A stretch of 64,000 nt of DNA from Bombyx mori. Taxonomy: Eukaryota; Arthropoda; Insecta; Lepidoptera; Bombycidae. The stretch is from positions 10,726,001 to 10,790,000 of the forward strand of contig NC_085116.1 of the NCBI RefSeq assembly GCF_030269925.1, read 5' to 3'. The position numbers and the translations under genes were made by a program. Below, in pieces: positions 20,873 through 32,170 of the stretch (the first letter of the stretch is position 1; every line of letters begins with the position of its first letter). The notes below the pieces were generated by a model. The model made no database searches. It worked only from the letters and a program-made list of their open reading frames with translations, and was not told the DNA's origin.

Positions 20873-21819
20873 TCTTAAAAAATATATAATATTTAAATAA
20901 AAAACGACTAGCCGATTCACACAAGTGTTGGAATGTGGCGAAAGCCGTTCTCATCTAGGGTCGCCGCGGCGCCGTCTCTCCGCGACACTTCGTAGCGGCA
21001 ACGATTACATTCATGTAGCGGGATGCAAATTGAATTATGGGACTTTTGTGGCCGTTCAATTGTTCGAAATTTTCGCTTTGTTCTACCGCCGCGAGTTCTA
21101 CGTGACGATTCGAACACTCAACGCGTCTCGTAATCGACCGCTATCTCCTCGCGATTGTTCCTCACCAACTAACTCTTTTCGTGACGCTAAATAACAGCCT
21201 TTTGTTTTATCATCTAATTGATGCTATTGTTTCAAATGATTTTAAGAATCTTTCGATCTTGCAAGTATTGTATTGACGAATCAAGCCAGTTATTACTGTC
21301 CAACTAATAAAAAAATAACTTTAGGTATATTAAAATTACTTAATTGTATTTAATACACGAGCGTAAATTGATATTTTCTCTAATCATGGGTAAAATATTT
21401 AATAGCTTGATTATAATAAATAATAATAGAAAGTAAATATTTGTTCTTTTACATACATCGCACAATAGATAGATAAAAAAAATTAACAGATAAAAAAAAT
21501 AGTACATAAAAATTCTACAAGAAATGTGAAATGAAATATTTTAATTGCCAAGAAATGTAAAACGAACTGCATAATTATTCGTTCCAATCTATAGACTTCT
21601 TCCATCTCTTTGTGGCTTAGACCCCCGGGGGTATCCGAGTCGGTAATTTTCTCAGCAATTAATATCGCGCTACGTCAGCTAATTAAAGGTAAAAAATTTA
21701 AACAGAAACTGAAGGAAAGTACGATTATTAAATTAACTGAAAACAATGCGTCTACGGGATAACGGGTGGAATGTCTACTAAATGTGCCCTTCGTATTGTA
21801 TGGTATGTAGGTATGTAGC
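20873..21819. other. Intronic stretch with GC-elevated block 20930-21190
   Basis: No repeat is recognised. The 20930-21190 block is CpG-rich (GGGTCGCCGCGGCGCCGTCT) and open in two opposing frames, but without motifs. The rest is AT-rich. Confidence 0.35.
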
Positions 21820-21933
21820 GGTAGGCAGCGGCTTGGCTCTGCCCCTGGCATTGCTCAAGTCCATGGGCGACGGTAACCATTCACCACCAGGTGGGCCGTA
21901 TAATCGTCTGCATACAAGGGCAATAATAAAAAT
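21820..21933 (+). mobile_element. CR1/jockey-like LINE tail
   Basis: GGTAGGCAGCGGCTTGGCTC through the tail to GTCTGCATACAAGGGCAATA, then a short A-rich end. Nearly identical to the other copies. Confidence 0.92.
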
Positions 21934-22404
21934 TACTTTGAAAATAACTTAACTTTTACTTTAACTATTTCGTGGTAGAAAAGGTATCTTTCGGTAAGGA
22001 CTCACGATACTCCCCATAAATACGCAGAAAATTTACAAGACAATAAGTTGAAAGGAGAGCAAAAGCCGAGCTCAATACTATAACACTCAAGTTTAACTTT
22101 TCCAACCAGACAACATTGTTTCAATTGTGTGATAAATCTCAATTTTGTTACGAAATCAATCGATAAATCAGATCGTACGGCGTCTGATGGAAACACAGAC
22201 TCGCGCCTCCGGGTAGGATTGTATTCGAAACATTTCATTTGTTTGTTACTATAGTATAAATGGGAATAATTATTATAATCTCATTCGAAATAACAGGCAT
22301 TAAGTTGCTACCAAAAATACGTGAGTTTAACGAGTGTTTCGTGGAAGAGTCGGCCGAGAGACGAGCCCGACGGCGACTGATCGACACGCACGCAATACAA
22401 CGAA
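21934..22404. other. Intronic stretch before the tandem array
   Basis: No repeat recognised. The segment 22330-22404 is GC-elevated (GAGACGAGCCCGACGGCGAC) and leads directly into the first array unit. Confidence 0.4.
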
Positions 22405-22955
22405 ACCTTCGCAACACGACCTTGAAATGTGTGTTCCTAAAGAACAAAATCTATCAGGATTGAAATCAAGAATGCTGGGAACAGAGGAAGCTGCTTATAA
22501 TTTGGACGTAGTTGTCATAAGTCTTTGAAATTTGGAATATGAATGTTCTTATTTCGTAAATGGTTCCAATCAGTACTTAATTTTAGCACCTTCGCAACAC
22601 GACCTTGGAATATGTGTTCCTAAAGAACAAAATCTATCAGGATTGAAATCAATAATGCTGGGAACAGAGGAAGCTGCTTATAATTTGGACGTAGTTGTCA
22701 TAAATCTTTGAAATTTGGGATGTCATTGTTTTCATTTCGTAAATGGCTCCAATCAGTACTTAATTTTAGCACCTTCGCAATACGACCTTGAAATGTGTGT
22801 TCCTAAAGAACAAAATCTATCAGGATTGAAATCAAGAATGCTGGGAACAGACGAAGCTGTTGCTATACTTTGGACGTAGTTGTCATAAATCTTTGAAATT
22901 TGGGATGTGAATGTTCTTATCTCGTGTATGGTTCCAATCAGTACTTAAGTTTAGC
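22405..22955. repeat. Three-unit tandem array, about 183-bp period
   Basis: Units start at 22405, 22588 and 22771, each with ACCTTCGCAA(C/T)ACGACCTTG, and the last ends near 22955 at TTTAGC. Each unit holds GTTCCTAAAGAACAAAATCT, GAATGCTGGGAACAGA, TTTGGACGTAGTTGTCATAA and CAATCAGTACTTAA. Divergence between units is a few percent, so the expansion is fairly recent. It is not similar to the transposons elsewhere in this window, and its origin is unknown. Confidence 0.95.
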
Positions 22956-23120
22956 ACGAGGGAAAATTCTAGAGCAAGTCTTTCGAATATGAAACGTTTT
23001 TAAAAATCTTTGTTTTATTTCGACACTCCCTTACTGCCCGCATGTTCAACCGCACTTACCCCACTTTATTTAGCTCGGGCGTCGTTCTTACCAGGTTGTG
23101 ACTAGAAGAAAACCTCTACT
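22956..23120. other. Short spacer
   Basis: Nothing recognised between the tandem array and the Bm1 fragment. Confidence 0.4.
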
Positions 23121-23251
23121 TGAGAACTTAGAACTTATATCTCAAGTTGGGTGGCGCATTTACGCCGTAGATGTCTATGGGCTCCAGTAATCACTTAACA
23201 CTGGGTGGTCTGTGAGCTCGTCCACCCATCTGAGCAATAAAAAAAAAACTC
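23121..23251 (+). mobile_element. Bm1 SINE 3' end
   Basis: GAGAACTTAGAACTTATATC, then AAGTTGGGTGGCGCATTTAC through CTGTGAGCTCGTCCACCCAT, CTGAGCAATAAAAAAAAA. Strongly 5'-truncated. Confidence 0.9.
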
Positions 23252-23976
23252 TGTGGGTGCCGTTCGATGTTCAAATTCAAATTTAAAAAAGCCTAAATAA
23301 TTTAATTATATTATGCAGAAATCATATCTTGTAAATAAGCTTACACCTTAGAAAAAATCTAGAATATGATGACACTAATTATAAGACTGCGTAATTAGCC
23401 AGCAATCTGATTTGATTATAAATCAGCTCTGTGAAAAAGATTTTGTTTTGCCAAATTTTTTCACAAACAAATGTGTGTAACACATGTACATAATATATTT
23501 TCGATAAATTATAACATATATAAAAAATCTAGACATGTTGCTAGAATCCATATTAGTTACAACCAGAATATGAAGGTTGAGGAGAATGGTCCTTGTTTCC
23601 ATTCGCCGGTCGCTCGTTTTTTATCACGTCGTGGAACTGGTTTCTCAAATTGGTGCACCTATTATTATCTGGTCCCAGCCGGTGAAGGTCGGCCGTCACC
23701 TTCAGTATTTTAGAATAAATTCCATCACGCGAAATTGTATATAAGTGTAAATGGATGTACTGCGTTTAAAAAAATTTAAATGCTATACTATGTATTTTTT
23801 TTAATGTTTGATAGAAATTTCAATAATAATAGGTATCGGGAACAAATCACGCATGATCATCTGACCCGAAAATAAGATTCCCTGCACTATCATAACGTAA
23901 CTATTTTCAAATTTCAAACTGATATATTATGTACATATGTACTTATATTGTTTAAATAGACAAATGTAAGACATTT
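23252..23976. other. Intronic stretch with a SINE-like scrap at 23833-23880
   Basis: Mostly unrecognised. CGGGAACAAATCACGCATGA (23838) and the following bases match the inner part of the repeat at 28445-28712, so a fragment of that family is likely. A GC-elevated patch lies at 23600-23705. Confidence 0.4.
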
Positions 23977-24335
23977 TACTGGTAGTAGGACCTCTTGTGA
24001 GTCCGCACGGGTAGGTACCACCACTCTGCCTATAGGTATCTGCCGTGAAGCGTTTTGGTTTGAAGGGTTTGTTTTTATTGCCCTTGTAGGCAGACGAGCA
24101 TACGACCCACCTGATGGTGAGTGGTTACCGTCGCCCATCGATTTCAGCAATGCCAGGGGCAGAGCCAAGCCACTGCCTACCGCAGCAGGGTGGGGCAGCC
24201 GTTGTAACTATGCTGAGACCTTAGAACTTATATCTCAAGGTGGGTGGCGCATTTACGTTGTAGTTGTCTATGGGCTCCATTAGCCACTTAACTCCAAGGG
24301 GGCTGTGAGGTCGTCCACCCATCTAAGCAATATTT
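23977..24335 (+). mobile_element. Bm1 SINE split by a LINE tail
   Basis: The left part (TACTGGTAGTAGGACCTCTT to GTTTTGGTTTGAAGGGT) and right part (GGGTGGGGCAGCCGTTGTAA to CGTCCACCCATCTAAGCAAT) are consecutive pieces of one Bm1. They are interrupted by a minus-strand LINE tail at 24071-24183. The Bm1 is therefore the older insertion. Confidence 0.92.
24071..24183 (-). mobile_element. CR1/jockey-like LINE tail nested in Bm1
   Basis: GTTTTTATTGCCCTTGTAGG through ACCGTCGCCCATCGATTTCA to GCCAAGCCACTGCCTACCGC. The host Bm1 resumes with GGGTGG on the right, the same bases found at the left junction, which suggests a short target duplication. Confidence 0.92.
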
Positions 24336-24892
24336 TTTTAATAAAATTTAAAAAATCACGAATTTGTTAATGATATGTTTATATCACTTATATTTTTAAG
24401 TCTACATAGTCACGTTTTATTCAAGAATCAAAAGTGTAAGCAATAACCACAATAGTACATACGAGCTTTCTTGAAGCATTATGTAATGAATTCACACAGT
24501 ACCTAAACGACATCATTCGAGAAAATTAATTTTATTTAAAATCCATATAAAACACTCATGTCTGACTAGAGCACCGATACAGTCTGACATTTACTTTACC
24601 TTTCCGAGACGGGGTTCGGCGAGGCCAGGGATGCCCTCAGGCGTGTTCACTTCAGTACTCGGAACGGCGAGCACGCTCGCGCTTTGTCCAACACATTACC
24701 ACACCACTTCGTCGAATTATAAAACGTTAACTTTAATAATTTATCTCGACGAGCACTTACTTTAACACGATCTGTTTTTTCACTTGGTCTTACAGTATCA
24801 TAGATATGCGTTTACTTTAAAATATCTTGAAAGATTTTATATTTAGATACACGGAATTGTCACTCACATATACTCGTATAACTAAACAGATA
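24336..24892. other. Intronic stretch
   Basis: AT-rich, with one GC-rich segment at 24605-24700 (GGGGTTCGGCGAGGCCAGGG). That segment may be a fragment of another retroelement, but I cannot name it. Confidence 0.35.
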
Positions 24893-25302
24893 TCTATATA
24901 TTAATACGTGAAACAAAAACTTTGTATCCCTTTTTACGAAAATTGCGCGGACGGAGGAGTATGAAATTTTTCACACTTATAGAGAATATAAAGAAGAAGT
25001 ACACAACGCTAATTTTTTTTTTAAATAATACATAAAAGATACTTTAAATCAATAAAGAAAACATTACACACACTACATACCATGTATTTGACGCACACAC
25101 GTATACATACTATTTATTGTCAAACTTTTGTTCTTGACTTCTGTGGTCAAATTGAGAATAGATTAAATATTGTTTGTCTTTATTAATATTTTTTGACAGG
25201 CGAAATTTGTAATTATAGAATTATAAAATACAATCATAATAGTGTACAAACTTACAATTCCAATTAATTATAGTCGAATTTCGACTACTGCGGGACCTCT
25301 AG
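24893..25302 (+). mobile_element. Helitron-like non-autonomous element, family A, copy 3
   Basis: A|TCTATATATTAATACGTGAA at the left and AGTCGAATTTCGACT, ACTGCGGGACCT, CTAG|T at the right. About 410 bp, shorter than copies 1 and 2 because of internal deletions. Both junctions keep the A/T insertion rule. Confidence 0.85.
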
Positions 25303-27083
25303 TATGTCTAAATAGCCAAAGACAACATTTAAAAATATCAGATGCAAACGTCTTCGAAATGCCGTTCTCAAATGAAAAAAAAATTGGAAAATATTAAAAT
25401 TCTTCCGGAAGATTCGATAACGAATTATTGTCCCAAATGACAATCAGCTTGGACCGTAATATTGCCACATGTCAATGCATTAAATCCACATGCTTCGAAA
25501 GCGTCGGACGTCGTCATTTCACAAACGATAATTTCCTTTTAAATAAATAATTTGTTTTGGCTCAATTTGTGGAGCGTTCACACCATGTGGGCTGTGGGCG
25601 AACTAATGACCTTCGTAACTCGAGCGGTTTCACGCCATTGCCCACCACTATTTTGCCGTCACCTACTAAAATTCTCCTCGTCATGGGTACTGCCAAATTG
25701 CTTTATAGTTTTATTATTTTCAATTAAATACATTAGAAAGATCAGAACCTTAATTTCGATCTAGTCCAAGACTATTGTGAAAAGAGCATCATTTTCTATT
25801 ATCTCATTTAAATTTTCATCTATAAACGGTAATTAAATTTCTGTCTTTAATTTGAATCGATACTCTGCGCGTCTAGCGCGTCGTTATCACTAACAACTTT
25901 ACATTATTACAAAGGCATTACTGTTATTCGAGGAAGGCCTAATCGATATTTCCCCTAGCGGGCATCAAATGACACAGACTGTCTGAACCCTTGCATGGCC
26001 GCATTCGAAGCGATAATTACCTTCAACGACAAGACGCTATAAATTATTTTGTAATTTGATGTCATATTACGCCTCATTATTTGTATTGGACCGATAAATA
26101 TTAAAATGATCATTATTTGTTCGCGATGAGCGTTCAGAACAGTAAAATGATGCGATTAAATAATTTAATTTAGATTGTTTCAATTATAGAGTAGATACTA
26201 GTGAAAAGAACAAAATCTTTAGAAACGAATCCCATTGTGAATTTTATTGCACTCATGAAGGTAATAAGTGCGGCGATGTTTCTCTTCGTTCCTTAATGAA
26301 GCCTATCAAAACCAACAATGTGTCGTAAATTGTAAATTTGAAATGGGCTAGTTTGCATTAGAATAGTACTGGGGACAAATCGAGGGGAGACTGCTTAGAT
26401 GTAGCGTCGCGTAGCGCTTTTCCGTTGAGGTCCGGAGTACAGTTTCACACAGAATTAACCCGATAATTCCCTAATTGTGCCATTAGCCGCCGGCAATTTG
26501 CTTTCGGCTTATCGATCGGGCTCAAAATTTGAGTATGGGGTGATTTTGGGTGTTGTCAAGCTGGGCTATAGTATAATTTAAATAACCAATTGATGGCTTT
26601 AAAGATAATTGACAATTTAACTTTAAGATATGAAATATGTATACGCATTATGTATGTATTGCAAATGAGAAACACCAGACGAATACTATGACACTAATAC
26701 CACCATGCCAACGATACCACGACCATAATCATTGACACTTTGCAGGTTAAGACTTATTTTATTATTGAAATTTAGAAAAATGGTAAATTATCTAAAAATC
26801 ATTAGATCGTTAAAATCATTTTAAAAAAACTTTTGGCTAAACAGCGGTGAAAATGCGTAACTTAACTGATTTGTTTTTACCTACTTACATATCGATGTCA
26901 AAAATAGTTATATACTGAAATAAATTTGAAATTACCATTTTAAATGAAAAATTGTTATTACAATGTTCGTTTTATTGAATGTTTGGCTAATCGTTGTATC
27001 ATAGTGTTTAATCAAGAGCACTTAGTGGTTTTGTCGATTATTTGTAATAAAGTTACATTCAATATCTCTAAGGTTTGTGGGTG
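25303..27083. other. Longest repeat-poor stretch of the distal intron
   Basis: No recognised repeat over about 1.8 kb. Composition is elevated near 25920-26040 and 26390-26530 (for example CATTAGCCGCCGGCAATTTG). Open frames are short and without motifs. A prime place to look for conserved non-coding elements. Confidence 0.35.
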
Positions 27084-27093
27084 GGTGGCAATT

Positions 27094-27297
27094 ACCCACA
27101 GATACAGCCCACTGAGTTTCTCGCAGGATCTTCTCAGTGGGTCGCGTTTCCGATCCGGTGGTAGATTCTGCGAAGCACTGCTCTTGCTAGGGTCAGTGTT
27201 AGCATCACTCCGGTTTGAGCCCCGTGAGCTCACCTACTAGCTAAACTTACGCTGAAATAGACTCTCAAGGCTATCAGCTTAGCTAGGAAAATAAAAA
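27094..27297 (+). mobile_element. BMC1-like LINE 3' fragment with TSD
   Basis: It is flanked by a perfect 10-bp duplication, GGTGGCAATT, at 27084-27093 and 27298-27307. The inserted copy begins just upstream of the conserved ACAGCCCACTGAGTTTCTCG point and ends AGCTAGGAAAATAAAAA. A well-preserved, fairly young copy. Confidence 0.92.
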
Positions 27298-27343
27298 GGT
27301 GGCAATTTTGAAAATTGAGAGATGTCATCCAATTTTATTTATC

Positions 27344-27770
27344 TTTTTTTTTTATTGCTTAGATGGGTAGACGAGTTCACAGCCCACCTGGTGTTAAGTG
27401 GTTACTGGAGTCCATAGACATCTACAACGTAAATGCGCCACCCATCTTGAAACATAAGTTCTAAGGGTCTCAGGTATAGTTACAACGGCTGCCCCACCCT
27501 TTAAACCGAAACGCATTACTGCTTCACGGCAGAAATAAGCAGGGTGGTGGTACCTACCCGCGCGGACTCTCAGGAGGTCCTACCACCAGTAATTACGCAA
27601 ATTATAATTTTTGCGGGTTTGATTTTTATTACACGATGTTATTCCTTCACCGTGGAAATCAATCGTGAACATTTATTGAGTACATATTTCATTAGAAAAA
27701 TTGGTACCGGCCTGAGATTCGAACACCAGTGCATCGCTCAACCCGAATGCACCGGACGTCTTATCCTTTT
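27344..27770 (-). mobile_element. Bm1 SINE, near full length, minus strand
   Basis: Poly-T, then TTGCTTAGATGGGTAGACGA through the body to GCCTGAGATTCGAACACCAG and AATGCACCGGACGTCTTATC. The tRNA-like head stops at CTTTT without the final CACGACGACTTC, so a few terminal bases are missing. Confidence 0.93.
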
Positions 27771-28444
27771 ATATCTGATCGTGTAGCATCATAGAAGACG
27801 TGTCGTAAACGAAATACAATTCGGTTTCATTATAACTAAAGAACGTAATTTGGAAAAAGTATTAACTTATAAACACGGTCATAATTTTTTATGAAATACA
27901 ATTTCGTTTATAACAACTTCACGACCGTCTTATTAATGTGTAGGGGATAAGTGTTTTGCTTGAATATTCATTTTGAAGCATCATAATTTGGTAATCTAAT
28001 GTAATAAGCAATCTTCGCGGCTGTTCTAAAGATATGGATTAAAAAGCCTCAGAATAATTTTCACTATTTCTTTCATTTTTTTTAAATATAGAGAAGGACT
28101 AAATTAATTGATCCAACAAAAATGCTATTAACTTTTATTCTTGTGGGTAGTGTAAAGTTTGAATTGAATTAGCTTATAGCTCAGCTCATATTAAGTTGAA
28201 AGTATGAAGGCACCATTGATTGACTCGGTGGTAGCTGACACTCCTGACAGATGGGTCATCGATTCCACGTGAAGCAAGCGTTTGTATAATGAAAAAGTTT
28301 GTTTACTCTTTATCTGGGTCTCTAATATCTATAAATGAATATATGGTAGGTACATATTTAAACGTATATAATAACTAATAATAGCAATCATGTTTTCAAA
28401 AATTGTATTTCGAATGAAAAAAGAATATTGTATAATTATATAGT
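27771..28444. other. Intronic stretch, AT-rich
   Basis: No gene or repeat recognised. Confidence 0.4.
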
Positions 28445-28712
28445 AGAATAATAATAATAACCGGGAACAAATCACGCACGGTCATCCGGCCCTAATTTAG
28501 GTTTCCATTTATTTTGGGTATCAGAGATTGATAAAAGTACCAATATAAATACATATATATGTTTAAATATATACATATATAGATAATAAACGCCCAGACG
28601 AAGCAAACAAACCTGTTCATCACCCGAATGTTTGCCCGATGTGGGAAACGAGCCCACGACCCTCGGCGCAACAGTCAGGGGCGCTAAGTACTGTACCACC
28701 GAGTCAGTCATA
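28445..28712 (-). mobile_element. Second tRNA-headed SINE family (not Bm1)
   Basis: On the minus strand it reads TGACTCGGTGGTACAGTACT, then GGGTCGTGGGCTCGTTTCCC (B-box-like), CATCGGGCAAACATTCGGGT, an AT-rich middle with ATATATGTATATATTTAAAC, and ends with CCGTGCGTGATTTGTTCCCG followed by a (TTA)n-like run. The head looks tRNA-derived and is unlike Bm1. Pieces also lie at 845-970 and 23833-23880. The SINE assignment is inference from the head. Confidence 0.5.
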
Positions 28713-30550
28713 TAAGTATGTACAGTACCCGTTGATAAATGTTGCACATCAACTCTTGGAATAACGATTATATTGTAATGGCGGCTCAATTAAATCAGAC
28801 CACAGGATTGCTTTGCGGCTGATATAGGTTGAATAGTGGCATCAAGCCGTGAAATCTCATACGTCCTACCATTAGACATAACTTACAAAACTGCGGATTT
28901 GATTTGACTCAGAAATAACAATTATTGACCTCAGAAGGTCAGATGTAAAGTTGCATTATTTGATAATACATTAATACATCCGGTTTCCTTTCAAATTGTT
29001 GAGTGTAAGATTAAAAATAATTTAAAGTGTGTAACATTGCAAATATTTCTGTTCTTAATGCATCGGTACATAAACAGTTGAAATTTACATTACTAGCCGC
29101 TCTCGCCAATGTCGATAATTATGAATTTACAACGCGTCTGAAGCGAAGGTCAATAACCTAATTCGGATGCAAATTGTTGTGAAAGCATTTGGAAACAATC
29201 GTGTTGGTTTGCAACGTTGTATTGGAGCTGGTGTATATTTTCAATTTTGTTTTAGTTGGAATAAAACAAATTATGAATGCAAAAATATATGTTTTTACTG
29301 ATATAATATAAACAAAAACTACGAAATTGCGCAATGTAACATATTCCAACGTTTAGTATTTGAATATTTTACTTCTATTATTAACAGTATAGATAGGTAG
29401 GTATTACCTAACTACCTGCTCCATGATATCACAATTTCACATTCACAAAGGGTAATCTCAGTTTACGCTTTAATTTTTTCCGACAAATATCTTCGTCATT
29501 TTTGACAAGGAAAAGGCCATCAACGTTGTTTAATGTATCTGTGGCGCCGCTGAGTCGCTTCAGAGGCGTCATCCTCGCTTTGATCCAATCTCTCGTCTGA
29601 CCGGGCGGCTGGTTGACGACCAATTACTCGATATCACTCTGTTTCGGCCTGCACCCAAATGGAGCATAATGCCTAGGGTAATTATGATCTCAGTGCCGGC
29701 CGTCGCCTCCGCGGTGTGCCCACTCACATTGATTCACCCGCTCTCGTCGCCTAATACCTATAATTTTAAATTGCCTCGAAACGTGTTTCACAATTGTTTA
29801 GCTTCAACTTTGATATGACGGCGATCTCGGTTTCAGCACTCTCTGTAACAATTTTGCGTTGCATTTATTTGCGTTTGGTAAGCAATTGATAAGTAAATTG
29901 TCTACACGAGTATACTTTGGCGCTTGATGGAAAAGTACAGTGGCATCCAACGAAACTATAAGCCGGTATGTGTGTTGCTATTATATCGTGATTTGCAATG
30001 CACTAAGAAACACGCCAAGCGGTCTGCAGCTTGCTTAATAAAACAAACTAGTGATATTTCGCTATAAAATAATTATGAATTCAAATGTGGTTTAAGTGTG
30101 ATTTAAGAATTCAGAACCAATAAAATTCCGTAGCTAATGTTCTTGTGCTCGTATGAGATCTAAATAAACGTCCGCTGCGCGCGGCAATTTGGCGGGATTT
30201 TATTATTTTTTTATGATAATTATAACTGTCGAGGAGTTAATTAAGAAAGTGGCCACATTTACAACTCAACTCGGTAAATCCCGGCGTCGATGGCGTAAGG
30301 TACGGCCCCATTATTTCTGTTAACTAAAATCGACGTTCATTTACATTATACATTAGGTATGAATAATCGCATTTACGGGTGTAACTACACATATTTCCAT
30401 GACCGATGACGTGTGCCATCGATTTTCTGTGTAATAATATTATGTATTTTATTGTTTGTTATGTAAATATGGTTTATCGAATTCATTGCTATAGTTTACC
30501 ATGGTGTCCAAGTTAAACATTACTATGATAAGTTACCTGATTATTTCTTT
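28713..30550. other. Intronic stretch with GC-elevated block 29500-29790
   Basis: A weak, very diverged Bm1 trace is possible at 28846-28920. Otherwise it is repeat-free. The block 29500-29790 (GTGGCGCCGCTGAGTCGCTT; GCCGGCCGTCGCCTCCGCGG) stands out in composition, has no motif-bearing open frame, and is the best enhancer candidate near exon 2. Confidence 0.35.
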
Positions 30551-30745
30551 CCCCCACCTAATTGTTGCTAAGGAGCTATTCCAACTTCACGTGGACTGGT
30601 CGGTGAGCTCACAGGCTCAACCTGAGATAACTGCTTACACTAGCCCCAGCAAGAGCAGTGCTTCGCTTGAATCTACTACCTGACCAGAACCGCGACCTAC
30701 TGAGAAGGTCCAGCGAGAAGACCCAGCGAGGTTGTGTCTATGGGA
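30551..30745 (-). mobile_element. BMC1-like LINE 3' fragment, variant subfamily
   Basis: GGAGCTATTCCAACTTCACG, CAGGCTCAACCTGAGATAAC, CTAGCCCCAGCAAGAGCAGT and GAACCGCGACCTACTGAGAA. It shares the GGCTATTCCAACTTC and GCTCAACCTGAGA variants with the copy at 45730, so the two form an older subfamily. Confidence 0.75.
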
Positions 30746-32170
30746 TCTGATATATGGATACAAGCATTTGTCTACGTTGGACGTGACACGTTGATTACTG
30801 ACAAAACGCATCTTTCGTAGATCATCAACGTAATATATTGAAGGAACTCTTTACCTTATTTCCCTATTAATTGTGCTAATAGCGTTTAAAAAAAAATACT
30901 GTCGAAATCTAGATATTCGAAATAAAATCCATTCGTTGAAGGGCTAACACACGTCGGCGCAACAGCTGCGCCAATCACAATGTACAGGGCGTGGTCGGAC
31001 CCCGCACCCCTTCCCTCTCCTATCCCTGTATCCTGATCCCTGGATTATATTACCGATACACAATGAAAACGTTTTTTATCAAACCATTGTGTCTCATATT
31101 GGGGTGAAATTTCCGGCCGGATGTTCAATCGACTCTCACCTTTATTTCACTCCACGAAATGAACAACTGTGAACGAATCGTCTTCTTTATGGGGTTTTTT
31201 TTTCGATGAATTCATTAGTTTTGATTTGAATATTATTTAGATGTCTACTTTTACGACGCTTGAAGTAGGGATAAAGGTGTAACTAAAATAGTCTGTTTAA
31301 TTTATTCACGTACAATTTCACGAACATATATTTACTTATACGCTTTTATTAGCTTCAGACGTATGTATGTTAGTATGTAACGGAATCTTTGAACATGATT
31401 TTGATCGCCTTCTAAACGTCAGATTAACTTGAAATTTGGTATACTTATTGAGGACCGATGACAATTGAATATAAAAAAAAATTGCCAAAAAAATATGGTA
31501 AAATAGAAATTCAACTAAAAAATGAAAAATAAATAATATTATAATTTAAAAAAACTAACAAAATACGCTTTTATAGAAAATGCATGGTATGAGTTAGTAA
31601 TATTTTATTAACAGATATGAGTAGAAAGGTTATTTTGATAATATCCTGAAAAGCACCACACGCTTTTTTTTTACAATAAAATCATTTTATCTTACACTAT
31701 ATTTAATTAAAATTCAGTAAAATTTATTTTCTATTTTATAGTTGGATTGTCTATCTATAAAGGCGTATTTCGTTAGCTTTTTAAACTATTATTTTTTTCT
31801 GTTAAATAATGCGTGTGAATGTTCTTTTTTATAATTAAAATTATTATAAAACAAATGAATGTTTGCACGTTGTTATTGATTAAGCGGTCCCGAGGCTGGC
31901 AAGCAGTAGCGACCGGAGCTGTCACCGCGCCGACTAATTGTAAATACACTACTGCCTATAAGCTCTTCAAAATTTATTTATATTATTTGTTACCGCCTCG
32001 GGCTTAGAACGCCGCTGTATTAGTTCTCATATAAATTAGCCCATAAATCTGATTTGACACTCGAACCCGTTCTCACGGTCCGAGTCTGTATCGATAATTA
32101 AAACTGAATAAAGCATTGTTTTTTTTTACTCCATTTCAAATGATTAAGCATTGATTATCTGTCTTTCCAG
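30746..32170. other. Distal intron, AT-rich
   Basis: No supported gene or classified repeat. The segment near 31360-31450 (CGTCAGATTAACTTGAAATT) resembles a dispersed repeat I have seen in silkworm sequence, but I cannot classify it. The last bases form a good acceptor, CTGTCTTTCCAG. Confidence 0.4.

Larger units (their letters stand above)
9210..32170 (+). other. Intron 1 of the Sp8/9-like gene (about 23 kb)
   Basis: The intron runs from GTAAGTCG at 9210 to CTGTCTTTCCAG at 32170, phase 0. Inside are Bm1 SINEs, LINE tails on both strands, three Helitron-like elements of one family in the same direction, and a three-unit tandem array. Long stretches between them are repeat-free by eye. In developmental regulators such introns often hold enhancers; that is expectation, not something proven here. 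Confidence 0.7.

Noticed and set aside
22405..22955. CRISPR-like array
   Set aside because: Units are contiguous 183-bp repeats without unique spacers, in a eukaryotic genome.
29085..29110. ACTAGCCGCTCTCGCC as a Helitron 3' end on the minus strand
   Set aside because: Only about 16 bp are similar; no hairpin or matching TCTATA start was found within 600 bp.
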